A stretch of 11,197 nt of DNA, taken from the NCBI GenBank assembly GCA_009779015.1, contig WRFC01000017.1, forward strand, positions 1 through 11,197. Reading direction: 5' to 3'. The notes below the pieces were generated by a model, which was not told the origin of the DNA, searched no databases, and was given only the letters and a program-made list of their open reading frames with translations. This DNA is from Coriobacteriia bacterium. GTDB taxonomy: Bacteria > Actinomycetota > Coriobacteriia > Coriobacteriales > UBA8131. Below, piece after piece: positions 6,188-11,197 of this stretch. Position numbers and translations under genes: made by a program. Every line of letters begins with the position of its first letter. The first letter of the stretch is position 1.

Positions 6188-6519
6188 TTGCAACAATCCT
6201 CCTCACCAGATAAGCTTGACTCATGACAAATGCAATCGTCATGGGGCGTCGTGACCTGCTCTAAAAACCCCTGCAAGCCGCGCACAACCTCCTCGTTCAA
6301 TGAGTAATGAATCCATTTGCCCTCTTTGCGGCCGCGGACCAGCCCACAATCCTGAAGGATTTTCATATGATGCGACAAAGTGGGTTGCGTGATCTTGAAT
6401 TGCTCTAGTATCTTGCAGGCACAGAGCTCGCCGCAGGACAGCATATCGACGATCATGAGCCGCTTGGGGTCGGCCAGGGCTTTCAGTATTCCGGCATTTT
6501 TTGTATAGTCTACGCTCAA
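6184..6519 (-). CDS. arsR: ArsR-family arsenic-responsive repressor
   Basis: This 111-residue (from 6519) winged-helix protein is an ArsR/SmtB repressor. Numbered from an upstream TTG at 6528, the metal site in helix 3 is SCGELCACKI with Cys32, Cys36 and Cys38, matching the ELCVCDL site of E. coli-type ArsR. The recognition region is ITQPTLSHHMKILQDCGLV (46-64) with the wing GRKEGKWIHYSLN. Binding As(III) should release it from DNA and switch on the operon. Extra cysteines lie in the C-terminal tail (CICH, DCCK), a possible second metal site. Two TTG starts are possible: 6528 directly abuts the only ribosome-like site (GAGG), whereas 6519 is nine bases from it and is preferred. The stop overlaps the arsM ATG by four bases. 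Confidence 0.92.
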   Translation of the reverse strand: MSVDYTKNAGILKALADPKRLMIVDMLSCGELCACKILEQFKITQPTLSHHMKILQDCGLVRGRKEGKWIHYSLNEEVVRGLQGFLEQVTTPHDDCICHESSLSGEEDCCK

Positions 6520-6574
6520 TTTGCTCAACCTCGGGTCAGTGCCTTGTGATATCCAGAGTGCTCAAACTGCTCCC

Positions 6575-6603
6575 AATATAAACAACACATCGAAAAATGT
6601 CAA
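6575..6603 (-). promoter_or_regulatory. ars operon promoter
   Basis: On the - strand TTGACA (6603-6598) is a perfect -35, TATATT (6580-6575) matches five of six -10 bases, and the spacer is 17 bases. Transcription would start near 6568, about 50 bases before the preferred arsR start. A strong core promoter fits a gene set held off by a repressor. Confidence 0.8.
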
Positions 6604-6608
6604 TGTGT
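6585..6608. promoter_or_regulatory. Candidate ArsR operator around the ars -35 box
   Basis: ACACAT (6585-6590) and ATGTGT (6603-6608) are exact reverse complements with 12 bases between them, enclosing the -35 box and part of the spacer. ArsR repressors bind imperfect dyads overlapping the -35 region, so position and symmetry fit. Confidence 0.5.
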
Positions 6609-6638
6609 ATGAGTTGCCCCAAAGCGCCCAAACCAGAC

Positions 6639-6668
6639 TTGACGACCGCCGCAAAACTTGAATACAAT
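6639..6668 (+). promoter_or_regulatory. Promoter of the CooC-like gene pair, divergent from the ars promoter
   Basis: TTGACG (6639-6644) and TACAAT (6663-6668) each match five of six consensus bases, with an 18-base spacer. Transcription near 6675 leaves a leader of about 85 bases before the first ATG. The -35 boxes of this and the ars promoter are about 35 bases apart, so a repressor bound at one could affect the other. Confidence 0.65.
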
Positions 6669-6759
6669 TACACATAGATTATCCTCTATATGAAAATCAG
6701 CAATAACTTCAGTAGGGGGAGAAGACCCACAGCGGTCCCGAGCTATAGGAGGGCGCCTG

Positions 6760-7527
6760 ATGCCTTTAGTGATAGCGGTCGTCGGCAAAGGTGGCGTTGG
6801 AAAAACAACGCTATCGGGAATGCTCATCGAACATCTCTGCAATCAGGGCAAGACCTCGATTCTGGCTGTCGATGCTGATGCCAACTCCAACCTCAACGAG
6901 GTGCTGGGGCTTGAGGTCTCGGGCTCGCTGGGCGAGATCCGCGAGGGCCTGGACCAAAAGAAGTTCGATATGATGCAGAACTCCAGTAACCTTGAGGTCT
7001 CCGAGATGATCTTCGAAGAAATGGATGGCGCGATCACCCGGGGCAAAGGCTACGACCTTTTGGTCATGGGGCGCTCGCAGGGCAAAGGCTGCTACTGTTA
7101 CGCCAACGAGATTTTGCGCAAGCAAATACAGCGCCTGAGCGCCAGCTACTCTTATATACTGGTTGACAACGCGGCCGGCATGGAGCACATCAGCCGCGGC
7201 ATCCTCCCTCAGATCGATATCGTGATCATCGTCAGCGACTGCAGCCGCCGGGGGGTCTTATCCGCTGGAAGAATCGACCGCCTGGTCAAAGAGATTGGGT
7301 ATGCACCCAGTGTCATGGGGCTGGTCGTGAACCTGGCGCCCGACGGCGTGCTAGACACAGGCACCAAAGAAGAGGTCGAAAACCAAGGCCTCCGCCTGAT
7401 CGGCGTCGTGCCCCAAAGCGACCAGGTCTTTGCCTACGACTGCGATGGCATCCCGCTGGTCAGCCTGCCCGAGTCGTCCTCAGTGAAGACGGCCTTAAAC
7501 AACATCTTTAGCGAGGTGGGACTGTGA
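6760..7527 (+). CDS. cooC: CooC/AcsF-type nickel-maturation ATPase, first of a tandem pair
   Basis: This 255-residue protein is a MinD/ArsA-superfamily P-loop ATPase. The deviant Walker A GKGGVGKTT (9-17) includes the signature lysine Lys10. It continues with ILAVDADANSNL (34-45), the metal-binding KGCYCYAN (109-116; Cys111 and Cys113) and VDNAAGMEHISRG (135-147). The Cys-x-Cys pair and the DLLVMGR...GKGCYC context match CooC, which loads nickel into carbon monoxide dehydrogenase, and AcsF, which matures acetyl-CoA synthase. These work as ATP-driven dimers with the metal held between subunits by the Cys-x-Cys. The start has an excellent AGGAGGG (6747-6753) six bases upstream. The stop overlaps the next gene's start. 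Which client enzyme it serves cannot be told, since no CODH or ACS gene is in the window. Confidence 0.85.
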   Translation: MPLVIAVVGKGGVGKTTLSGMLIEHLCNQGKTSILAVDADANSNLNEVLGLEVSGSLGEIREGLDQKKFDMMQNSSNLEVSEMIFEEMDGAITRGKGYDLLVMGRSQGKGCYCYANEILRKQIQRLSASYSYILVDNAAGMEHISRGILPQIDIVIIVSDCSRRGVLSAGRIDRLVKEIGYAPSVMGLVVNLAPDGVLDTGTKEEVENQGLRLIGVVPQSDQVFAYDCDGIPLVSLPESSSVKTALNNIFSEVGL

Positions 7528-8390
7528 CCGACTCTGCCCATAAAACAAAATTCGCCAAGATCACGCGCGAGCTGTCTGCCCCCGGCGCCCAGTTTGACGA
7601 CGAGACGAGCCTCGTACGCGGCAAGATCATCGCCTTTGCCGGCAAAGGTGGGACCGGCAAGACGTCGCTTTGCGGCATGCTCATCCAATACCTTTGCCAA
7701 ACCGGGTACCGGCCGGTGCTGGCCGTCGACGCCGACGCCAACACCAACCTGAGCGAGGTCCTGGGCATCGACACGCAGGCCACGATGGGCACCCTGGCCG
7801 AGGACCTAAAGCAGACCGGCTACGGCCAAAGCCCGATCCCCGGGGTGAGCAAGAACATCTATGCCGAGCTCAAACTGAACCTCTCGCTGGCCGAGTCCGA
7901 GGGTTACGACCTCTTGGTCATCGGTCGCCCCGAAGGCAAGGGCTGCTACTGCAACGTCAATGGCATCCTCCAAAAAGAGATCGAGAAAATCCAAGACAGC
8001 TACCCCTACATCGTGGTCGACAACGAGGCCGGCATGGAGCACATCAGCCGCGGCATTTTGCCCAAGATCGACATTTTGATATTGGTCAGCGACTGTTCGC
8101 GGCGCGGCGTCCAGGCCTGCGGCAGAATCGCCACCCTGGTGCGCGAGCTTTGCATCAACCCGCGCAGCATCGGGCTGATCGTCAACCGGGCGCCGGGCGG
8201 CGTGCTCAACGAGGGCACACGCCAAGAGATCGAAAAGCAGGGCCTTCAGCTCTTTGGCGTGATCGGCAAGGACGAGACCGTCTACCAGTATGACTGCGCC
8301 GGCCAGCCGCTCGTTCAAATTCCCGACGACGCGCCGGTCAAGCAGGCCGTAAAAGCCGTCTTCAGCCAACTAGACTTTGACGGGCACTAA
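7524..8390 (+). CDS. cooC: CooC/AcsF-type nickel-maturation ATPase, second of a tandem pair
   Basis: This 288-residue paralogue of the preceding gene has the same plan: GKGGTGKTS (40-48), VLAVDADANTNL (65-76), LLVIGRPEGKGCYCNVN (130-146; Cys141 and Cys143) and VDNEAGMEHISRG (165-177). The RPEG form and NEAGMEH are closer to the AcsF/CooC consensus than the first copy (RSQG, NAAGMEH), so this may be the more conserved member. It carries an extra N-terminal stretch of about 32 mostly polar residues before the first strand. GTG at 7524 shares four bases with the previous stop (GTGA), with GAGGTG a few bases upstream, so the two proteins are made by coupled translation, suggesting a fixed ratio and perhaps a heterodimer. 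The DNA is more GC-rich than in the first copy. The region downstream converges with the thioesterase gene. Confidence 0.86.
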   Translation: MTDSAHKTKFAKITRELSAPGAQFDDETSLVRGKIIAFAGKGGTGKTSLCGMLIQYLCQTGYRPVLAVDADANTNLSEVLGIDTQATMGTLAEDLKQTGYGQSPIPGVSKNIYAELKLNLSLAESEGYDLLVIGRPEGKGCYCNVNGILQKEIEKIQDSYPYIVVDNEAGMEHISRGILPKIDILILVSDCSRRGVQACGRIATLVRELCINPRSIGLIVNRAPGGVLNEGTRQEIEKQGLQLFGVIGKDETVYQYDCAGQPLVQIPDDAPVKQAVKAVFSQLDFDGH

Positions 8391-8396
8391 ATCTCA

Positions 8397-8459
8397 AGGG
8401 GCTAATAAACGCGTAAAACGTATAAAACATGCAAACCTAGGGAGAAAACCCCAGCCCCT
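8397..8459. terminator. Weak inverted repeat in the convergent gap after the CooC pair
   Basis: AGGGGCT (8397-8403) and AGCCCCT (8453-8459) are exact reverse complements 49 bases apart; the right arm covers the end of the thioesterase gene. A small GGG-AGAAAA-CCC element lies inside. A terminator is expected between converging genes, but the loop is long and T tracts are lacking, so this is tentative. Confidence 0.2.
8407..8436. repeat. AAAC motif repeated at 9-base steps
   Basis: AAAC begins at 8407, 8416, 8425 and 8433, almost a 9-base period, in the short gap between the converging CooC and thioesterase genes. Four short units may be chance; no function is assigned. Confidence 0.3.
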
Positions 8460-8986
8460 CAGACCTCGACGTCGGCCGGGTAAGCGCGCGGGTCGGCAAA
8501 CCATTCGATCTCGGTCAGGCCGGTCTCGGTGATGCGTTGCAGCGGCTGCATCAGGTAGCGGGCAAAGCCCGAGGCCGCCACGCTGCCGTCCTCTAAAAGC
8601 AGCTCGCCCTGGCCCTCAAAGACCCGGCTGGTGCGTTTGGTCTGCCAGGCCACGACCGTCAGCTCGACCCCCACGGGAACGGGCTGGCGAAACTTCACAT
8701 TCAGCTCGATGGTCACGCTAAAGGCGTCCGGGTCGCCGATCTGGATGATGCGGCCGATGGTCTCGTCCAAGATGGCGCTGATGATGCCGCCATGCACCCG
8801 GCCCGGGTAGCTCTGGTGCTCGTCCAGCGTGCGAAAACGCACATAAAGCCGCCCATCGCGGAGCTCTAAAAACTGCCCATGCAGGCCCATCTGATTTTCT
8901 TGCCCACAGCCAAAGCACATGCGGGAGACCTTTTGCGCCCTCACGACCTCCTGCACGTCCGGCTGCCCAGCGGACGTTTCTCGCAT
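8459..8986 (-). CDS. PaaI-type hotdog-fold thioesterase
   Basis: This 175-residue protein fits the PaaI/YbgC-like hotdog thioesterases (COG2050), which hydrolyse acyl-CoA or aryl-CoA thioesters in the cytoplasm. The N-terminal CFGCGQENQMGL (24-35) and the active-site block HQSYPGRVHGGIISAILDETIG (57-78, with HGG at 65-67 and Asp74-Glu75) are characteristic, followed by the strand FSVTIELNVKFRQPVPVG. The N-terminal 20 residues and the tail beyond about 145 are slightly longer than in minimal family members. The ATG is strongly supported by AAGGAG (9000-8995) eight bases upstream. It is transcribed alone, divergently from the acidic-protein gene; the intergenic region holds an inverted repeat. 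The substrate is unknown, and nothing nearby suggests an aromatic degradation pathway. Confidence 0.88.
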   Translation of the reverse strand: MRETSAGQPDVQEVVRAQKVSRMCFGCGQENQMGLHGQFLELRDGRLYVRFRTLDEHQSYPGRVHGGIISAILDETIGRIIQIGDPDAFSVTIELNVKFRQPVPVGVELTVVAWQTKRTSRVFEGQGELLLEDGSVAASGFARYLMQPLQRITETGLTEIEWFADPRAYPADVEV

Positions 8987-9025
8987 ACTCAGCTCTCCTT
9001 GGTTATACTGACTTCAGTGCTTGCC

Positions 9026-9074
9026 GACCAACTCCCCAGGCACCTTGATGATAGCGCAAATCGGGGAGCTGGTC
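9026..9074. promoter_or_regulatory. 12-bp inverted repeat in the divergent thioesterase/acidic-protein gap
   Basis: GACCAACTCCCC (9026-9037) and GGGGAGCTGGTC (9063-9074) are reverse complements at 11 of 12 positions around a 25-base centre. It lies between two divergent genes and could be a shared operator or a leader hairpin. It is too symmetric and GC-balanced to dismiss easily. Confidence 0.45.
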
Positions 9075-9083
9075 GTTGGTCAG

Positions 9084-9130
9084 AGGCCGCCGGGCCGGCG
9101 GGCACAGATGACGTGACAAAGGCCGCCGGG
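9084..9130. repeat. GC-rich dyad and 11-bp direct repeat before the acidic-protein gene
   Basis: AGGCCGCCGGG occurs exactly at 9084-9094 and 9120-9130. The first copy is part of a 15-base dyad, CCGCCGG-G-CCGGCGG (9087-9101). GACAAAG also occurs at 9115-9121 and 9135-9141. These may be binding sites or simple GC-rich drift. Confidence 0.3.
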
Positions 9131-9160
9131 AGGCGACAAAGAGGAAGATATGGGACGATC

Positions 9161-9739
9161 ATGACAGATGAAGAGTTGGATGGCGTGGTTTTGGGCGACG
9201 AGGTGATGGGTGAGCTGTCGGAGGATGACCCGGCCGAGAGCGCGGTCTTTTTTGCCCTCGACGAGGCGGCCACGAAGGTCGAAGAAGAGGGCACTTTTGA
9301 CCCCTTTTTAGTCGTCTTGCAGGGAGAAGAGCTCTTTGTCGAAGAGCAGGACGGCGAAGAGGAGGAGGAGATCTACGAGTCGGCCAAGCAGACGCTCTTT
9401 GAGATGGAGCTCTTGGCTGACGCCTACGTCTTCTGCTACGACGGCTATGTCGACCTAGACGAGGGCACACACGACGCGATCCTCGTGGAATGGGCGCGCA
9501 AAGACAGCCCCTCGGCGCAGGTCCTGGCCTGGCTATACAAGGACCACGAGGACCATATCGACTTTATCGAGCCGCTCTACACGCTGGGCGAGGCCGACTC
9601 GTTCTTCTCCAGCGCCGCCAGCGCCGCCAGCGCCGCAGAAAGCAAGGGGGAGAAGAGCGACGGCGACGCCGGCGCCACTGGCGACGCCGGCACCACCGGC
9701 GCTGCCAGCAAGGCCCCAAAGCAGGCCGACGGCCAATAA
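9161..9739 (+). CDS. Acidic protein of unknown function with Ala/Gly/Ser low-complexity tail
   Basis: I do not recognise this 192-residue protein. The body (about 1-148) is strongly acidic, with runs such as GEEEEE near 66-70, and has a globular-looking core FDPFLVVLQGEELFVEE (46-62) and MELLADAYVFCYDGYVDLDEG (82-102), then AILVEWARKDSP and VLAWLYKDHE. The tail (150-192) is SAASAASAA followed by Gly/Asp/Ala/Thr-rich sequence and looks disordered. No signal peptide or membrane segment is visible. The core reads like a small alpha/beta domain of a few strands. ATG at 9161 is the only good in-frame start after the divergent promoter region; the ribosome site is weak (GGGA near 9152, GAGGA near 9141). 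It ends 27 bases before the DinG-like gene and is probably in its operon, so a role next to DNA repair is possible but only by position. Confidence 0.7.
   Translation: MTDEELDGVVLGDEVMGELSEDDPAESAVFFALDEAATKVEEEGTFDPFLVVLQGEELFVEEQDGEEEEEIYESAKQTLFEMELLADAYVFCYDGYVDLDEGTHDAILVEWARKDSPSAQVLAWLYKDHEDHIDFIEPLYTLGEADSFFSSAASAASAAESKGEKSDGDAGATGDAGTTGAASKAPKQADGQ
9611..9637 (+). repeat. 9-bp tandem repeat coding for Ser-Ala-Ala units
   Basis: AGCGCCGCC is repeated three times head to tail (9611-9619, 9620-9628, 9629-9637; the last differs in its final base), giving SAASAASAA in the tail of the acidic protein. Such in-frame units expand and shrink easily by replication slippage. Confidence 0.85.
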
Positions 9740-9766
9740 CCCGGCTTGGCGGAGGAATTCTGGCCA

Positions 9767-11197
9767 ATGCCTGAAAAGCCCAGCCCGGCGCTGTGTGACC
9801 TGCTGATTCCCGGGACCGACGCGCAGATCGCCGCCGCTTATGCGGGCTTTGCCGCGCGCGCCCGCACCGAGCGCTTTGGCGCCTTTGAAGACGATGTCGT
9901 TGTCGTCGATGTCGAGACCACCGGCCTCTCGCCCGAGCGCGACGTTATCATCGAGGTGGGGGCGGCCCGGCTCTGCGGGCCAGACGTGGTCGAGCGCTTT
10001 ACGAGCTTCGTGCGCCCCGGCCGCCCTGTGCCCGCGTCGATTACGGCGCTCACGGGCATCACGGACAGCGACGTCGAGGCCGCGCCCGAGCCCGGCGCGG
10101 TCGTGCGGCAGCTCCAAGAGTTCATCGGAACGACCACGGTGGTCGCCCATAACGCCGCTTTTGACCGCAGTTTTTTAGCGGCCGCGACGCCCCGGCCACT
10201 GCCCTTTACCAGCGACAACGCGTGGTGCGACTCGCTCGACCTGGCGCAGATCGCCCTGCCGCGTTGCCGCAGCTTTAGCCTCCAAGAGCTCAGCTCGGCC
10301 TTTGCCGACGCGCGCACGACGCATCGCGCCCTCGATGACGTGCTGGGCACCTGCCAGCTCTGGCGGGTCTGCCTGGTGGCCCTGGCCGCGCTGCCGCCCG
10401 GGCTGCCGGACCTGCTGGCCAGCCTCTTCAGCCAGTCCGCCTGGCCGCTGCGGCCGTTTATCCAACAGGTCGCGGGCAGCCTGCCCCCGGCCAAGTTCTC
10501 GCTCAATGCCGCCCGCCGCCAGCTGGTCACGACCCGCCCCAAGCTCGAGAAGTACGACGCCCAAGAGCTGGTCGGCGGCATCTCAGAGCTGCAGCCGCTG
10601 AACATCGGCGAGCTACAAGCCCAGTACTCAGACAGCGGCCTGCTGGCGCGCATGTACCCGGGCTTTGAGCCCCGGGTCGAGCAGGCCGAGATGGCGGCAG
10701 CCGTGGCCACGGCCCTGAACACCAGCACCCACTTGGCCGTCGAGGCCGGCACCGGGGTGGGCAAGTCGATGGCCTACCTGCTGCCCCTGGCCCTCTTTGC
10801 AAAGCGCAACAAAGTCTGCGTCGGGGTGGCCACCAAAAGCAACAGCCTGCTGGACCAGCTGGTTTACCACGAGCTCCCGCGCCTGGCCGCCGAGCTGCCC
10901 GGCGGCCTCCAATACGTCGCCCTCAAGGGCTACGACCATTACCCCTGCCTGCGCAAGCTGATGCGCCTGGTCGGCCAGACCGAGCGCCTCGAGCCGCCCC
11001 AGAACATCGCCAACGTGGCGCGCCTGCTGACCTACGCCTGCCAATCGCCCAGCGGCGACCTCGACCGCCTGAAGCTGCGCAACCCCTGGGGCGGCGGGCA
11101 AGCCGGGCGGGGCGCGGGCGGCGCGGGCGCCGCAAAAAGCGCAAAGGGCACAGGGGGAGAAGCCCGGGGCGCCCGCAGCACCGACGACGCCCGCAGC
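9767..11197 (+). CDS. dinG: DinG-type helicase with N-terminal DnaQ-like exonuclease, 3' end cut off
   Basis: The frame stays open for 477 codons to the right edge. The N-terminus is a DEDDh 3'-5' exonuclease: VVDVETTG (Asp48, Glu50), VAHNAAFD (Asp133) and HRALDD (His186, Asp191) give a complete catalytic set. A linker region (about 205-290) leads to an XPD/DinG-like superfamily 2 helicase with the Q-motif-like FEPRVEQAEMA (300-310) and Walker A EAGTGVGKS (326-334). KGYDHYPC (387-394, Cys394), and perhaps Cys425, are the start of a likely iron-sulphur cluster region. Fused exonuclease-DinG proteins occur in Gram-positive bacteria and act in DNA repair and replication. The end (441-477) is Gly/Ala-rich low-complexity sequence. 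ATG at 9767 has GGAGGA (9751-9756) ten bases upstream. The Walker B and C-terminal helicase motifs lie outside the window. Confidence 0.9.
   Translation, partial: MPEKPSPALCDLLIPGTDAQIAAAYAGFAARARTERFGAFEDDVVVVDVETTGLSPERDVIIEVGAARLCGPDVVERFTSFVRPGRPVPASITALTGITDSDVEAAPEPGAVVRQLQEFIGTTTVVAHNAAFDRSFLAAATPRPLPFTSDNAWCDSLDLAQIALPRCRSFSLQELSSAFADARTTHRALDDVLGTCQLWRVCLVALAALPPGLPDLLASLFSQSAWPLRPFIQQVAGSLPPAKFSLNAARRQLVTTRPKLEKYDAQELVGGISELQPLNIGELQAQYSDSGLLARMYPGFEPRVEQAEMAAAVATALNTSTHLAVEAGTGVGKSMAYLLPLALFAKRNKVCVGVATKSNSLLDQLVYHELPRLAAELPGGLQYVALKGYDHYPCLRKLMRLVGQTERLEPPQNIANVARLLTYACQSPSGDLDRLKLRNPWGGGQAGRGAGGAGAAKSAKGTGGEARGARSTDDARS

Noticed and set aside
6669..6759. Riboswitch in the roughly 85-base leader of the CooC-like pair
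   Set aside because: Only short, weak GGG/CCC pairings are visible and no known riboswitch core could be recognised.
9002..9030. TATAAC with TTGGTC at 18-base spacing as a promoter for the thioesterase gene (- strand)
   Set aside because: Transcription would begin inside the strong AAGGAG ribosome site at 8995-9000, removing it; the -35 match is also poor.
8879..9160. Long rightward frame upstream of and continuous with the acidic-protein gene
   Set aside because: It runs antisense through the well-supported thioesterase gene and its ribosome site; GC-rich DNA readily gives such frames. The real start is taken as 9161.
9533..10764. Long leftward frames opposite the acidic-protein and DinG genes
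   Set aside because: The + strand frames carry clear exonuclease and helicase motifs; the opposite frames are Arg/Ser/Ala-rich mirror products.
1..11197. CRISPR array, tRNA, rRNA, transposase or integrase
   Set aside because: I looked for regularly spaced repeats, cloverleaf-like stems with CCA ends and transposase motifs and saw none; only short local repeats are present.

Overview
The window comes from a bacterial chromosome with a GC-rich backbone. It holds about twelve genes, two of them cut by the window edges. Two CooC/AcsF-type nickel-maturation ATPases point to an anaerobe that carries carbon monoxide dehydrogenase/acetyl-CoA synthase (CODH/ACS). High GC, Shine-Dalgarno-led genes and Ala/Gly-rich protein insertions would fit an anaerobic actinobacterium such as a Coriobacteriia member. 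That placement is inference; no rRNA or marker gene here fixes the taxon.

Left part (1-4041), visibly AT-richer and all on the + strand: the end of a small XRE/Cro-type regulator, a 372-base gene-free stretch with inverted repeats, an AbiE pair (AbiEi antitoxin/repressor and AbiEii nucleotidyltransferase toxin, overlapping by one base), a DUF1295 membrane protein of the steroid 5-alpha-reductase type with a possible leaderless promoter, and a DinJ-YafQ toxin-antitoxin pair with a near-consensus promoter and operator-like repeat. This looks like an acquired stability/defence patch placed against backbone genes.

Middle part (4117-6528, - strand): an arsenic operon read arsR - arsM - PhzF-like isomerase. 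ArsR and ArsM are both unusually rich in cysteine pairs. The operon has a near-perfect promoter with a repeat around its -35 box that could be the ArsR site. Divergent from it (6760-8390, + strand), under its own promoter, are two translationally coupled CooC-like ATPases, each with a deviant Walker A motif and a Cys-x-Cys metal site. No CODH, ACS or hydrogenase gene is in the window.

Right part (8459-11197): a PaaI-type hotdog thioesterase (- strand), then on the + strand an acidic protein of unknown function and a DinG-type helicase fused to a DnaQ-like exonuclease, cut by the right edge. The PhzF-like protein, the acidic protein and the helicase each carry a Gly/Ala-rich low-complexity segment, two of them with visible short tandem DNA repeats. 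This hints at repeat-driven insertion in this genome.

The most interesting unit is the coupled CooC pair set back-to-back with a Cys-rich ars operon. I see no clearly new system that can be claimed outright.
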